Assembly: GCA_905221605.1 (NCBI GenBank)
Contig: CAJNDS010002394.1
Coordinates: forward strand, 186,001 to 250,000
Direction: 5' to 3'
Length of the DNA stretch: 64,000 nucleotides
Origin: Symbiodinium natans
Taxonomy: Eukaryota > Sar > Dinophyceae > Suessiales > Symbiodiniaceae
In this document: positions 1 to 11,800 of the stretch, one piece after another
Numbering within the stretch: the first letter of the stretch is position 1
Layout: each line of letters starts with the position of its first letter
Translations under genes and position numbers: made by a program
The notes under the pieces: model-generated
Database searches by the model: none
Told to the model about the DNA's origin: nothing
What the model saw: the letters and a program-made list of their open reading frames with translations, nothing else

Positions 1-78
1 GGGTTTAGGGTTTAGGGTTTAGGGTTTAGGGTTTAGGGTTTAGGGTTTAGGGTTTAGGGTTTAGGGTTTAGGGTTTAG
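1..78 (+). repeat. (TTTAGGG)n telomere-type array at window edge
   Basis: About eleven perfect GGGTTTA units. The G-rich strand runs 5'->3' inward from the left edge. A native left chromosome end would read CCCTAAA here, so this is an interstitial array cut by the window, not a telomere terminus. The next 200 bp hold T/C-rich low-complexity sequence and no convincing exon. Confidence 0.9.
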
Positions 79-570
79 CCCTGCCCTCCGTATTTCAGGA
101 GACTTTGGCAGAGTGCGATTTGCGGAGCCTTGAAGCCCAAAGCCTTACTGTGCGCCTGTCGAGTTCTCTTTATCTTTCTCATTCTGTCTCTCTGTCTCAC
201 TGTCTTTCTCTGTATCTTCACCCTCTCGGTGTGTACATATATATGTTTTGTGCATACACTTCTAGAGAGAGACAACAATTTATTTAGGCTTGGGAGGCCT
301 TAGTCAGAAATGGGATATAGGTTCAGGTTGCAGTGCCTTCTGGGGTTTGAATCTTAGGACCTAGGTTTCAGGCTGTTGGCTGAAAGGCTTGCTGGGGCTT
401 GAGTCTAGGGTTTGCCTGAGCCCCAGATCCTTGAAGCCCTATGAATCTGTCAGAATCAGGCTAGGTTTTGGACCAGGGGACCCACCGTCATCCAACAGTA
501 GATGAAGCTCCAAGTCGCAGCTAGGAATGGGCCCTTCGTGTAGTCCCCTACACTTGTTTAAAGGGACCTC

Positions 571-662
571 AAAGGGATCCGAAGTATGGGCCCCTTCTTG
601 TGTACAGTGTGTATAGAGGTTATACAACCGGGACCATAATTAAGGGCCCATACTTCGGATCC
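571..662. repeat. Inverted-repeat element (GGATCCGAAGTATGGGCCC ends)
   Basis: The left end and the right end (AAGGGCCCATACTTCGGATCC-like) are reverse complements over about 20 bp and enclose about 50 bp. It has no coding capacity, so it is a small MITE-like hairpin. Confidence 0.7.
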
Positions 663-894
663 TCTTAGGGCTTACAGGGCTTAAGTCCCTGCAGCCGGTG
701 CGTGGGTTTAGGACCCTAAACCCTAAGCCCTAAACCGTAAGGTCCCTAAGCCTGAATACCCTAACCCTCCCCGAAAACACATAGTGAGACCCAGCCCAGC
801 TCAAAAGCCCGAAAGCCCCGTACTCCAAACCACCCGGTTTAGGGTTTAGGGTTTGGGGTTTAGGGTTTAGGGTTTAGGGTTTAGGGTTTAGGGT

Positions 895-1000
895 GGTAGC
901 CCAGTGGTACCCTTTTGCCTTGTTTTGGCTCAAGGTTCCCTTATGAAGCCGCCCCAAACAAAGGGTGCCCGTTTTTTGGTACGGGTACCTGGGCTACCCA
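895..1000. repeat. Inverted-repeat element, GGTAGCCC family
   Basis: Starts GGTAGCCCAGTGGTACCC and ends with the near complement GGGTACCTGGGCTACC. Related copies lie near 43549 and 62690. The interior contains TTTTGGCTCAAG at 923-934. Confidence 0.65.
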
Positions 1001-1236
1001 GGTTCTGAACATCTGCACCCTGAAGTCTGGGCCCCGAGGTTTCGGGCCACCACCCTAAACCCTACATCCTAAACCTTCAATCCTAAACCCTACATTCCCC
1101 CACATTCCCCTACATCCGAAACCCTAAGCCCTAAGCCCTAAACCTGAAACCCTAAACGCTAAATCCTAACATCCGAAACCCGAAACCCAAGCCCTAACAT
1201 CCGAAACCCTAGAATCTCGAGATTCCAAACCCTGAG

Positions 1237-1302
1237 GTCGTGACCTGGGCGGACCTCTTGGATGATCCCTCCGAGATGGCAGCTCAGGTTCGCAACTTGT
1301 TT
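1237..1302 (+). CDS. Candidate exon, unidentified gene A
   Basis: Twenty-two codons, phase 0 at both ends, between acceptor ...CCCTGAG and donor GTTTAGGG. The peptide reads VVTWADLLDDPSEMAAQVRN then LF, with GC-rich third positions. The donor is itself the first telomere unit of the downstream intron. Family not recognised. Confidence 0.6.
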
Positions 1303-1598
1303 GTTTAGGGTTTAGGGTGTAATTAGGGTTTAGGGCTTGGGGTTTATAGGGTTTGGGGTTTATAGGGTTTGGGGTTTAGGGTTTTGCAAAGCTCCTAGCC
1401 TTAAATGGGCATTTCCCAAAATAGAATTACCCTAACTATGGCTGAGGGTTGGGGGTTGGGGTGTTTTTGTAGAAGATTGCGCTCTCACCCCTCCTTGCCG
1501 CGAAGAACTACCATGGCTCTGTGTGTGGGAGTTGGGGCAAGGCTGTAGGACACTGCAGGATCTTAGCGGTTAACGGCCACGCAAGGCAGATGACTCAT

Positions 1599-1713
1599 GT
1601 ACCCCCTCTATACTACCCCACCTAGGTTCCCCCCATAATTAAGGCTACTTCGGATAATCGAGCCTCATTAAGGGTTATTTAAGAGGGGAACCTAGGGAGT
1701 ATAGAGGGGGTAG
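1599..1713. repeat. Inverted-repeat element (CCCCCTCTATACTACCC ends)
   Basis: The 5' end TACCCCCTCTATACTACC is the reverse complement of the 3' end GGGAGTATAGAGGGGGTAGT, with a second inner complementary pair (CCTAGGTTCCCC / GGGGAACCTAGG). It is a MITE-like hairpin of about 115 bp. Confidence 0.7.
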
Positions 1714-2528
1714 TAGGGAAACCCATGAATGACGTGAGGGTGAGGCACGTCTTAGGACCCATGTCAACGACGACTCATGTGTCGCCATTTTCCTAAACTG
1801 GAACCCCTGGAACCCTAAACCCTAAACTTACTAAACCCTGAACCCTGAACTACCCTAAACCCTTAACCCCCTAAGCCCGAATACCTAAACCAGCTCTGAA
1901 CTGCCCTCACAACCACCTCAACGTAGCCCTATACTCAAACCCAAAAGATCCTTGAAGCCTAAATGCAGTTTAGGGTTTAGGGTTTAGGGTTTAGGGTTTA
2001 GGGTTGAGCCCCAAAGCCTTTAACCACAAAGCCATGCTTCAGCACAGCTTGCTTTGAGCAGAGTCCCCTCCCGAGAGATTGCGGTTGCCCTGCCCTGGCC
2101 AGGCTGCAACCAGCACCACCTCTATCTGGCACGGCGCTGAGGTCTTTTCTTTTTTTGGTAGGGGTTTAGGGTTTGGGGTTTTGGGTTTAGGGTTTAGGGT
2201 TGAGGGTTGAGGGTTTAGGGTTTAGGGTTTAGGGTTTAGGGTTTGGGAAACTGCAGCTATAACAGGTTGTCATCTTACTTTGGGGCACTAGCAATGCTAC
2301 TCTAAACGGCCCATGAGCCTTCAAGTAGGCTTCAGGCGACATCCGAAAACCCTCCTTGAAGTGACGGTCAGTGCGCTTGTATGGTTTAGGATTCTGGGTG
2401 CTGTACCATAAACTCGCTTGAAATCCAAAGTTGAACCTTGCAAGCTATCTTATGATTAGGGTTTCGGAACTAGGGTTTAGGGTTTAGGGTTTGGGGTTTA
2501 GGGTTTAGGGTTTAGGGCCTCGGCTGAG

Positions 2529-2600
2529 GCAGACGAGCAGCAGCCAGGACGCGGCACCTATGTGCCATGGCACCAGATGCTCAGTTCTTGTGGGACTCAG
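2529..2600 (+). CDS. Candidate exon, unidentified gene A
   Basis: Twenty-four codons, phase 0 in and out, between acceptor GGCTGAG and a GC-type donor (GCAAGC). The peptide is ADEQQPGRGTYVPWHQMLSS plus CGTQ. Its phase agrees with the exon at 1237. Confidence 0.5.
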
Positions 2601-2627
2601 GCAAGCTTGGGTTTCACAGGGCTTACT

Positions 2628-2715
2628 ACTACTGTTTGCTTAAGAACCCCCCTGAAAAGAATAAAAACAATGATCTCAATGTTTCCCTTATCTATTTTTT
2701 GGTGGTTCTTCAGCA
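2628..2715. repeat. MITE-like element, TTTGCTTAAGAACCCC family (degenerate copy)
   Basis: The left end GTTTGCTTAAGAACCCCCCTG matches the better preserved copy at 18558-18676. The right complement is decayed. Confidence 0.45.
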
Positions 2716-3340
2716 GTTCGTGGATTGGGGAAAGACGGATGAGTTTAGGGAAGTATGTTCAGGGAGCTTGTTACGCCAGACGACAGGGCACGGAGTCCGA
2801 AACCCTAAATCCTTGAGACACAAAAGCTCACAACCAGCTCTTCGGAATGCCCCTACTATAGTATGCTCCGTACTGTTCAGGGCACCACAAATTAGAGGGA
2901 CCCATCAACGATCGCATGACCACTAAACCCTGCCTACCTCATGCTCAACCCTAAACCCTCAGAACACACCCTAGAGTCGCAGGCGTTCAGGGGGCATTTG
3001 CTGCCTATACATAAATGCCTGGACTACAACCGCACACCCTAAATCCTAAGCCCGAAACAGCAAACCTTGCCGCTCCCTTTGGGATTCGCCATTCTGTGGG
3101 CTGTTCCATAGCTCTTAGTGTACCAATATGCAGGGCCTCCGATTTGAAAGCAATGCCGAAACCCAAAATGCCATAGCGTCGACCTTCAGCCTTGAACACC
3201 ACGGCTTCTTCCTTAAACCCGGAACCCTGAACAACCCCCTTTCCTCTGAACCCTAAACCCTAAACCCTAAACCCTAAACCCTAAACCCTAAACCCTAAAC
3301 CCTAAACCCTAAACCCTAAACCCTAAACCCCCGACATGAG

Positions 3341-3417
3341 GTCTGCAGAGGCCTTCGCGGCATTCGTCCGCTCCTCGACGACCGCAGCCTGCACTGCACC
3401 TGGCCCGAAGATGACGG
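3341..3417 (+). CDS. Candidate exon, unidentified gene A
   Basis: Lies between a (CCCTAAA)n block ending 3330 and a GTTTAGGG donor at 3418. The phase-consistent frame starts VCRGLRGIRPLLDDRSLHCT. A second frame (AEAFAAFVRSSTTAACTAPG) is also open, so the frame choice rests on phase agreement with the exons at 2529 and 4205. Confidence 0.5.
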
Positions 3418-3622
3418 GTTTAGGGTTTAGGGTTTAGAGTTTAGGGTTTAGGGTCCTGAATGTGTGTTGCGTGTGCGAAACAGGGTTTATATTACCAGTA
3501 CCCCAAGCGGAGCAACAATGCGCACAGGTACACTCACCTAAGTTTCTAGGGAACCTAAAGTTAGACTCGTGTCATGTGGCTCCAGAATTGAGGGTTTAGG
3601 GTTCAGAGTTTGAAGAGTTTCT

Positions 3623-3723
3623 AAGGGTGGTTTCATGGGCCCTTTGGCTTTGTAGAGTACATGAGGGGGTATGTAAGGGGTCCCCGCTTAAGGGCCCACA
3701 TTAAGGGACCATGTAACTACCCC
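3623..3723. repeat. MITE-like element, GGGTAGTTACATGGTCCCTTA family
   Basis: The termini (AGGGTGGTTTCATGGGCCC / GGGACCATGTAACTACCC) are imperfect complements. Relatives lie near 7059, 36567-36690 and 41642-41853. Confidence 0.6.
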
Positions 3724-4204
3724 AGGAGAGTTTAGGGTGAAGGGTTCAGGGTAAAACCAACGCCAAAGGGGAAAAACACAAAACAGAAAAACCGAGGGCA
3801 GCTGTCGGATGCCACCGGTGGGATTGTGGTTCTTCTGTTGGACGGTTTGGGCTGTCGAGCTTGGAGTTTAGGCTTCAGGGTGTAGCGTAGCACCATCATT
3901 GCCCCAAGGCCCCTGAATTCCCTAAACGCTTAAAGCCTCAATCAACCCTGGCTAAACCCTAAACCCGAAACCCTACACCCTAAACCCTAAACCCTGAAGG
4001 GATTTTTCACGTTGTCCTTTATTGGGATGAAGAAGATTCTAATTATTTTGGAACATGTTTCAGGGGGTTTTCAACTTGGCCAACCTAGAGCCCTAACACC
4101 CTAACACCCTAACACCCTGACCCTAAACCCTAAGCCCTGAATCCTGAACCCTAAACCCTAAACCCTAAACCCTGAACCCTCCTTCATCCCAAAGCCCCCT
4201 ACAG

Positions 4205-4282
4205 AGCCGAGGGTGTCGGCGCGGGACGCGCCTTGCAGCTACCGACCGGGGTAGTTGGCTGCTCCGCCATGCTTCTTTTCGG
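4205..4282 (+). CDS. Candidate exon, unidentified gene A
   Basis: Follows C-strand repeat and a clean acceptor (CCCCCTACAG). It reads one nucleotide, then AEGVGAGRALQLPTGVVGCS AMLLFG, then two nucleotides, and stops at a GC donor (GCTTTAGGG). The phase fits the exons at 3341 and 4600. A hydrophobic segment is possible. Confidence 0.55.
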
Positions 4283-4599
4283 GCTTTAGGGTTTGGGGTT
4301 TTGGGTGTGGGGTTTGGGGTTTAGGGACTAGGGTTTGGGGTTTGGGGTTTTGGGTGTGGGGTTTGGGGTTTAGGGATTAGGGTTTGGGGCGGTGTGGGGT
4401 TAAGGGTTTAGGGACCAGTTCTGAGGGTTCTTATGAGGGTTTTTAGGGTTTTTCTGAGGCTTCCAGCGTTTCTACGGCTTCCTAGGGTTTCAGGTGTCTA
4501 GGGTGTATGGGTTAGGGTGAACAATCTGGCGCCCTTCTGATTCCGGCAGCTTTGCCCTAAACCCTAACCCTAAACCCTAAGTTCCTTAACAAGAACCAG

Positions 4600-4683
4600 G
4601 GAAAGGGCCGTCCTCGCTTGCAGGATGTCGAGGTGGCTTGTAGGCATCGGGCTCCCTTACACCCCTCCTCAAGCAAATCAAGG
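4600..4683 (+). CDS. Candidate exon, unidentified gene A
   Basis: Acceptor AAGAACCAG, donor GTTTGGGG. The phase-consistent frame reads ERAVLACRMSRWLVGIGLPY TPPQANQG. A second frame is also open. Confidence 0.5.
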
Positions 4684-5005
4684 GTTTGGGGTTTAGGGTT
4701 TACGGTTGAGGGAGCAGGGTTTAGGGTTTAGGGTTTAGGGTTATGGTTTCGGGTTTAGGGGTGGGGTTTTGGGGTCAAAGGGTTCCTGGAAGCCCTAGAC
4801 CCTCTAGGCTACTAAGCCCCCTAAGCTGGTCCCAGGGGCATTGAGGCTTCTTTGTTCTTGCACATCGATTCGAGGGCTTTTGTTGTGGGGGGTGGGTTCG
4901 GGTTGCAGGCTTGCTGCGATTTAGGGTTGTTGGCGGCTTGGGTAGGGTTTGTAGTGGTCCCTAAACCCTAAACCCTAAACCCTAAACCCTAAACCGCCTT
5001 GCAAG

Positions 5006-5050
5006 CTGCTGCGGAGAGCAATGAGCCGCCTCTGCCGTGGAGGAAACAGG
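5006..5050 (+). CDS. Candidate short exon, gene A region
   Basis: Acceptor TTGCAAG after (CCCTAAA)n, donor GTAGGC after CAG. Reads AAAESNEPPLPWRKQ. The phase with the upstream exon does not match simply, so an intermediate exon or a different edge is likely. Confidence 0.4.
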
Positions 5051-5219
5051 TAGGCCCTGGCTGACTTGGCTCCAGCATTTCACCGACTTCTCAAAGGGAT
5101 CCTGGCTAGCTCCAGGGCTTGAAGCCGTTGAGGAAAGGCATCCTTGACAAGGCAGCAAGCACTTCTTTCCAGACAGCCGTGGGCCTGATGCGGGACGGTG
5201 CAGCTCTATCCTTTGACAG

Positions 5220-5299
5220 CTCAGAGCGAGGCGCAGAAGCTCGACAATGCAGCAACCACGGGAGCAGAAGAAAGGTTGATGCAAAGCAGTGGCCTAAAG
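5220..5299 (+). CDS. Candidate exon, gene A region
   Basis: A good pyrimidine tract and acceptor (TCCTTTGACAG) lead into AQSEAQKLDNAATTGAEERL MQSSGLK, ending at donor GTTACGG. An alternative frame is open over 5116-5307, so 5116-5219 may also be coding. Confidence 0.45.
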
Positions 5300-5838
5300 G
5301 TTACGGAGTTAGGGTTTGGGGTTTCTAGGATTTGGGGGTATATAGGGCTTGGAGGCGTAAGGATCAATCCCTAAATCTCTTTCACACCAGCGAGCCGTTG
5401 CGCCAAGATAACCCGGAGCTTCATCGGGCTTGCAGCCAGACGAAGGTTGATGATCATGTCTCCCGAGCCTCTTTACACCCTAAGCTCTTAAAACTTAAAG
5501 CCCTAAACCCGAATCCCTAAACCCTAAACTCTAAATCCTAAACCCTAAACCCTAAACCCTAAACCCTAAACCCTACACCCTAAACCCTAAGCCCTAAACC
5601 CTAAACCCTAAACCCTAAAGCCTAACCCCCAAGCCCTGAAAACACACGTGTAGCGCAGCAGACAGTCTATGCCCCACCTCACTCCTGAGTGCCTCAGACA
5701 TGGAAACCCCAACACCTCAAGCCCTTGTCGTCCTGGAGACTCGAGATCCTGAAAGATCGCGCTGTTGAGACCCCCAAGGTGCCAAGCCCGACCCTCATCA
5801 GCCCTCATCACCCCTCGCACCTGTAGTGCGCTGCACAA

Positions 5839-5899
5839 ATGGCACTGGTGAGCTGGAAGTCCGCACGTGTGACGCGCGCGGACCTGGCATTGTTGCTGG
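5839..5899 (+). CDS. C48 protease exon 1 (start codon)
   Basis: The ATG lies in a good context (CAAATGG). Reads MALVSWKSARVTRADLALLL, like the N-terminal helix of NEDP1-type proteases. The same frame is open back to an acceptor at 5826, so an upstream exon cannot be excluded. The donor lies between 5892 and 5900; an in-frame TGA follows at 5908. Confidence 0.6.
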
Positions 5900-8800
5900 G
5901 CTTTCCTTGAACACAGTAAGGGCCGAACCGCATACCTCACTCAACATCCAGAGCTATCATGGGAGATAGCCCGACACCTAACACCCGAAAGCCCTCACAA
6001 CCCCTAAATCTTTGAGCCATTAACATTTTGAACCTGTAACAGGTTTACTCTGGTTGGCCATACCATGTGTTGATACCTGGCGTCCTGATGTCACAGGAGC
6101 ATCATTCACGTGAGATTCAGTATTCCTGCAAGACCAAAGTGATCAGTCGACAATAGCTGCGACCAGTCCTGCTAGCAGCGAACCTAGCGTCGCAAGTAGC
6201 TACAATCAGGCTGTACGCAGCAGCCCACCCTCGTAAAGCAAGTGTTCATGAGAATGTTGGTCACAGCTTGCTGGCATGCATCAATCCCGACATGTTACCC
6301 CAAGCTCTTAAATTCTGAACCCGAATGCTAGGTTGGACTCAGGCAAGTGGCTGAACGAACCTGGGTCGCAAGGATATCATGTCAGGACACCCTTGAACGC
6401 TTCATTCAGTGCTCTTCGTGAAATTTCGGGCGCATTGTGCTTGCCCCACGCATCCCCAGCCTGCCCTAAACTTGACATCGCAACTTGTAAGTTGATTTGG
6501 CTCTACCAGACCTGGTCCGAAACCCTCAACCCAGCTTTGTGAAACGCAGGCGAAACGCTTTGCTGTGTGGTGGTAGGCCAGAGCTCGATATTGGGGCGGG
6601 GGGTTGGCCATTTTGGAGTTTCTACAGTAAGATGTAAGGGGGCCCCCCCCTTTGGAGACAAGTGCACCTTCTAAACCCTCGACAACCCTACCTAAGCCCT
6701 AAACCCTAAGCCCTAAACCCTAAACCCTAAACCCTACACCCTAACCCTAAACCCTAACCCAAGATCCCAAGCCTGACCCCCAAGAGCTTGTGCTAAGGAT
6801 GCTGTGATCGGCTTCTGGACCGCCTCTCGGCGCTTTCGCCCCCCTCGGCCTTAAAACCTTTAGGGTTGGGTTTGGGGTTTGGGGTTTAGGGTTTAGGGTT
6901 TAGGGTTTCGGGTTTAGGGTTTAGGGTTTAGGGTTCAAAGTAGGGTCCATAGGGCATCGAGATGGTTTAAGGCTTCTGGGATGTTTTGCGGCGTTCAGGG
7001 TTTGGGGTGGAGAAGGTGCCAGTTAGGCTCCCGAACCCCCATGACTCTAAGGGAGGGTACACGGTCCATTGAGTATGGCCCCTTACCTCCGATTTAAAGA
7101 GTCCTGTTACGTGTGGGCCTTGGGTTTTAGAGAGTAGAAGGGGTATATCAGGGGCAAACCGATCAGGACGGCGTATGGGGGCGGATGGCACACAGCCTTC
7201 GGCAAAGGCCGTCGAACCCCCCCAGCCTTCGTCGAACCTCCGGCCTTCATTTAGCCTTCGTCGAACCCTGGCGTTTTTTTTCGGGCTTTGTCTTGACCTT
7301 TTGTTACGGCCTTCGTCGAACCCCCTCCCCCTTCGTCGAACCTCCCGGCCTTCGTCGAACCTTCGCCCGGCCCCCCGGCCTTCGTCGAACTTCGTCTCGG
7401 CCGGTTGGTATCCCGAGTCTTCGTCGAAGTGCTCTGGCCATCCTGCTCTTCGGCCATCCTGGTGTGTTTTCCCCTTAGTATAGAAGCGTTCCCCTACTAA
7501 GGGGCCATGTGACTACCCTTCGGGGGCACATTGCAGAAACCCTAAGCACTAAGACGTCCCAGAGCGAGTAGTGCGTCTCACTGAGGCTTTCGGGAACATA
7601 AGCCAATTTCAGGCCCCCTCAATTTTCCAAGCCCCCCCCCCCCCCCCCACCCATCCCCGTCTTTTCAGGGTTTAGGGGGGGGGGGGGGGGGGGGGCGGGT
7701 ACACCGAGTACCCAAAACGCAACACCCTAACTCCTAAACCTACACCGAGCACCCAAAACGCAACACCCTAAATCCTAAATCCTAAACCCTAAACCCTAAA
7801 CCCTAAACCCTAAACCCTAAACCCTAAACCCTAACTAAACCCTGAACCCTAAACCCTAAACCGCTCAGGAATACCTCAGCACCGCGCCGCCCCCGGATGG
7901 CTTGGGCAATCCGTCGATCCTGATCGTGGATGCTGCGTCGGCCAACTGGACACTCGGCTGCACGTTCCGCTGAAATCCTTGTATTGCAAGGGTTTAGGGT
8001 TCAGGTTTTAGGGTTTGGGGTTTAGGGTTTGGGGTGTGGGGTTTGGGGTTTAGGGTTTAGGGTTTGGGGTTTAGGGTTTAGGGTTTAGGGTTTAGGGTTT
8101 AGGGTTTAGGGTTTAGGGCAGTGACCTCAACCAAAGGCGCAAAAAACATACGGTTTAGGCTGTAGTGTTATGGGAGGAGCAGTGCCAAGCTGAATTCGAA
8201 CCCTAGCAGGCAGGGTCTGATAGACTGATGGGCTACCCAAGAGTAAAGCAGGGTGTTGAGTTGGTGCTTCGACCCTAACCCTACTAAACCCTAAACTAAA
8301 ACAGGCCTTACAACTCGAAAACCTAAGCTCCAAAACCCTAAACCCCAAACCCCAAACCCTAAACCCTAAACCCTAAGCTCTCATCTCGAAGCTGGGTGTC
8401 CTAGGATGGCGACAGAAGATGACGAGGAAGACGTGATGGAGGCTCGCGTTGCACGACTCTCACATTCCCAGACCCCGGGGGGGGGGGGGGGGGAAATCCA
8501 AGAGGTAGATCCCTGTAAGGGTTTAGGGTTTAGGGTTTAGGGTTTAGGGCTTTAGTGTTTCGGGTTTGGGGTTCCGAACAATGACCCAATTGTAGCATAA
8601 GGTACTATTTGGGGGCTCGACTTTTTGGATCCTCCCCAAGGTCTGGGCATCTGCCGTACAAGCAGACTCCACCTAAACCCCGAATCGAAACCCAAACTCT
8701 ATCAGACCCAAACCCGACAGCCCTAATCAACACTGAAGCCCTAAACTTCAAATCCTGAGCCCTAAACCCTAAACCTGTGCAGAAAACAATTCCGGAGGTC

Positions 8801-11800
8801 CTAAGTCCTAAGGAAGAGAGACAGAGGACGTCGCCCTTAACGCGCTTTGGGGCTTTGGGGGTCCTAAGCCTGCAGCCCCGGACCCTGAGATTAGAGGCTT
8901 AGGGTTTTCGGGTTTACAGGGTGGGGCACCCTTACCATAATAACTGTAGTGAAGGGACTTATAACCTAATTTAGATTTAGGATCCTTATAACCCAAGTTT
9001 GGGCTCTTATAACTCTACTTATAACTAGGGGGCCCCACCTTGTAGGGTTCGAGGGATGCCCAGTAACACCCTTAGTTTTGCCTTCTCCTTAGGGCCTTCA
9101 GGCTCTGCTAAAAACAAAAGATCGGGAAGTTCTCCAAATTAGTGTTTAGGGTGTGGGTTTAGGGTGTAAGGCCGCACTAAAACCCCTATAAAAAGCCATA
9201 ATAAAGTAGTACGTCCCTGGGGCTATTAATAAGATGCGAACGAAGCCCCCGCAAAAACCAAATGAAATTATGCCGCTTTCTTTGCCTGGATTTCCAAGAT
9301 GAGATGCTTTTCTCTGCCTTTTTGGTCATTTAAGGAGCGGTCACGTGCCACTTCCTTCTAATCCCGTGCATTCATTTTATGATTATTAGTATCGCGCGGG
9401 GGAATTCTAAGGAGAAGAGAGTACGTGAACTACACAGTAATAAAAATATGTGTGGCTACAAGTAAACGCCCTAATAGTACTAATAATGGCCCTTATATTT
9501 CTATTCTGATATTATGGGGCCTTAAAATGTACTACAGAATAAGGCCCCTGTACAATATTTTTATTTACATACGCGCGAAAGGAAAGAGCGCACGAAAAGA
9601 TTTCCAACATATTATAATCTACGGGCCTCACGTCTTAATATTAATGGCCCGTGCACTCACTTCCTTCGTGCGGTATTAAAAAAGTCCTCAAACCCCTGGG
9701 TTCTCGGGTGCAGGGTTTAAGGTTTAGGGTTGATAATACAGTTTAGGGTTTATAGTACAGTTTAGGGTTTATAATACAGTTTAGGGTTTATAATACAGTT
9801 TAGGGTTTAGGGTTTGTAATACAGTTTAGGGTTTCGGGTTGAAGGTTTAGGGGTGAAATCTTCAGGGTGCCTCTGAAGCATCCACCTCAGGCGTTGACTG
9901 GGCTGGAGGTGCCCAGCAAGCATCCTGGCCTGACTGTTGCAGGGTGTACTTAGAACCCAGAGATTCCATTTGTCGTACTAGTATGGAATAGGCACCCCCA
10001 AGCCCGATTTAGTATGGTTTTTGGGGTAAGAAGTTCCTTTGGCTTCGTAAGTCTACTTTGTATCCCTTAGAAACCCGATGAAAATCCCCCGTGGCCCACA
10101 CTACGAACCCTACTTACTAAGTCAAAGAGCTTCCCAGCATAGCTTTAGGTCTCAGGGTGTTCAAAGGCTTTGGGGTGTGGAGTTGCAGGGTTAAGCTGTT
10201 CAGGGCTTGGGGTTGGGGCTACATATGGCGCAGCCCCGTATAATCCTTGTATGCAGGTCGTCATCCGTTCGTGTGTCCTGAACTCGCCAGATGGGAGTTG
10301 ATCTGCATTATAAACCCTTGTTTGGGATCTCTATTTCAGTATTCTCTTTGTTGTTTTGGGGTACTAATTCATATTAAAGGAGGGCACAGAATTCTCCCCC
10401 TTCCCACGATGCCTTGAATTCGGTTCGTAATGTTCGGAGAAGAGCCCTAGACCCCGCACACTGACGTTAGGAGTAGGGAGAATTCGGAAACTCGGAACCA
10501 GCCCCAGGAAGATGGTCCTCGTGCCCATCAGCGACCGCACGGACAGCTCTTGGCGACCCTTAACCTGGCTAAACCCTAGACCCTAGAGGCCCTAGACCCT
10601 AAACCCTAAACCCTAAACCCCTACAGCCTAAACCATAAAATGACTTTGGCGTCCACCCGCGCGCTGTAGGCTTGTTGGTTGAGCTAAGGCTTCACCCGTA
10701 GGCCTTTGTGACATAGGCATGGTAACATGCAGCATGAAGATGCTTCTATTCCCTCCCCAAAAAGCGCGAGCGCTACAGAACCCATTGTTCGCTTCACTCC
10801 TCAACTCATACAAGATGCGCTTGTCGTTTCGTCAGAAAATCCATGTGGGCTGCGGCTGCAGGATGCGGGGCTTCGGGTTCCAGAGACTCGAAGTTTGTGG
10901 GGGTTGAGGCCCTGAGAGGAGCATGTTCTGCTCGAACTCAAGAAGCCCTGAACCCTAAATCCTAAATCCCTCTACAACCCTAAAGCTTCTAAAGCCCTGC
11001 CAACCCCCCCCCCCCCTTGTGGAAAACAAATGCCCTTCTATGGGTTTTGGGTTTTTTTACATTCTTTGGGGGCCCAAGTAAACCCTAAAGGTCTAGTAAA
11101 CCTATAAGTTGAAACCCTGAACCCTGAACCCTAAACCCTAAACCCTAGACATAAGTTCTGCCAGGACAGGGGTGAGAGCCTCTATCACGGCAGCCACTGG
11201 GCACTCTTGGCACTGTCCCGAGATGGCGAGGATGCCTGGCATCTACGGGTTTAGGGTTTAGGATTTGGGGTTTAGGGTGTAGGTTTTGGTGTTTTGGGTT
11301 TAGGGTTCAGCCTGAAACCACAAGCCCACCAGAGGAGTCGGAGCTTGGTGGCCTCACCCTTTCTAAACTCTCCCGAGAGAAAACCCTAACAACCATTAGC
11401 CAACCCCAACATCCCTCAACCCCCACCCCCTCCCTGCAACCCCCACCCCCTCCCTGAACCCTAAACCCTAAGCCCTAAACCCTAAACCCTAATCCCTAAA
11501 CCCTAAACCCTAATCCCTAAACCCTAAACTGCCATCCCCAAGCCCTGCATCCTGAACCCTCCACAATACCTCCAAGCGCGCCTATTACGCAGGAGACATA
11601 CGGCTCCTACTACGATTCCATGGGTCAGGGCACCAAGAGGGTTTAGGGTTTAGGGTGTAGCGTTTCAGTGCACTGAAGTAGCATATGGGTGATATAGGGA
11701 GTAGTTGCATGATGCCTTCCCCACTTTTTTTTTGGGGGGGGTTTGATGAGTGTCAACTATGGGATCCTACACTGGAAGTTAGATCGGCCATATGAGTTCT

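Noticed and set aside
1-78. Chromosome-end telomere
   Set aside because: The G-rich strand points inward at the left edge; a real left terminus would read CCCTAAA. Hundreds of similar interstitial blocks follow.
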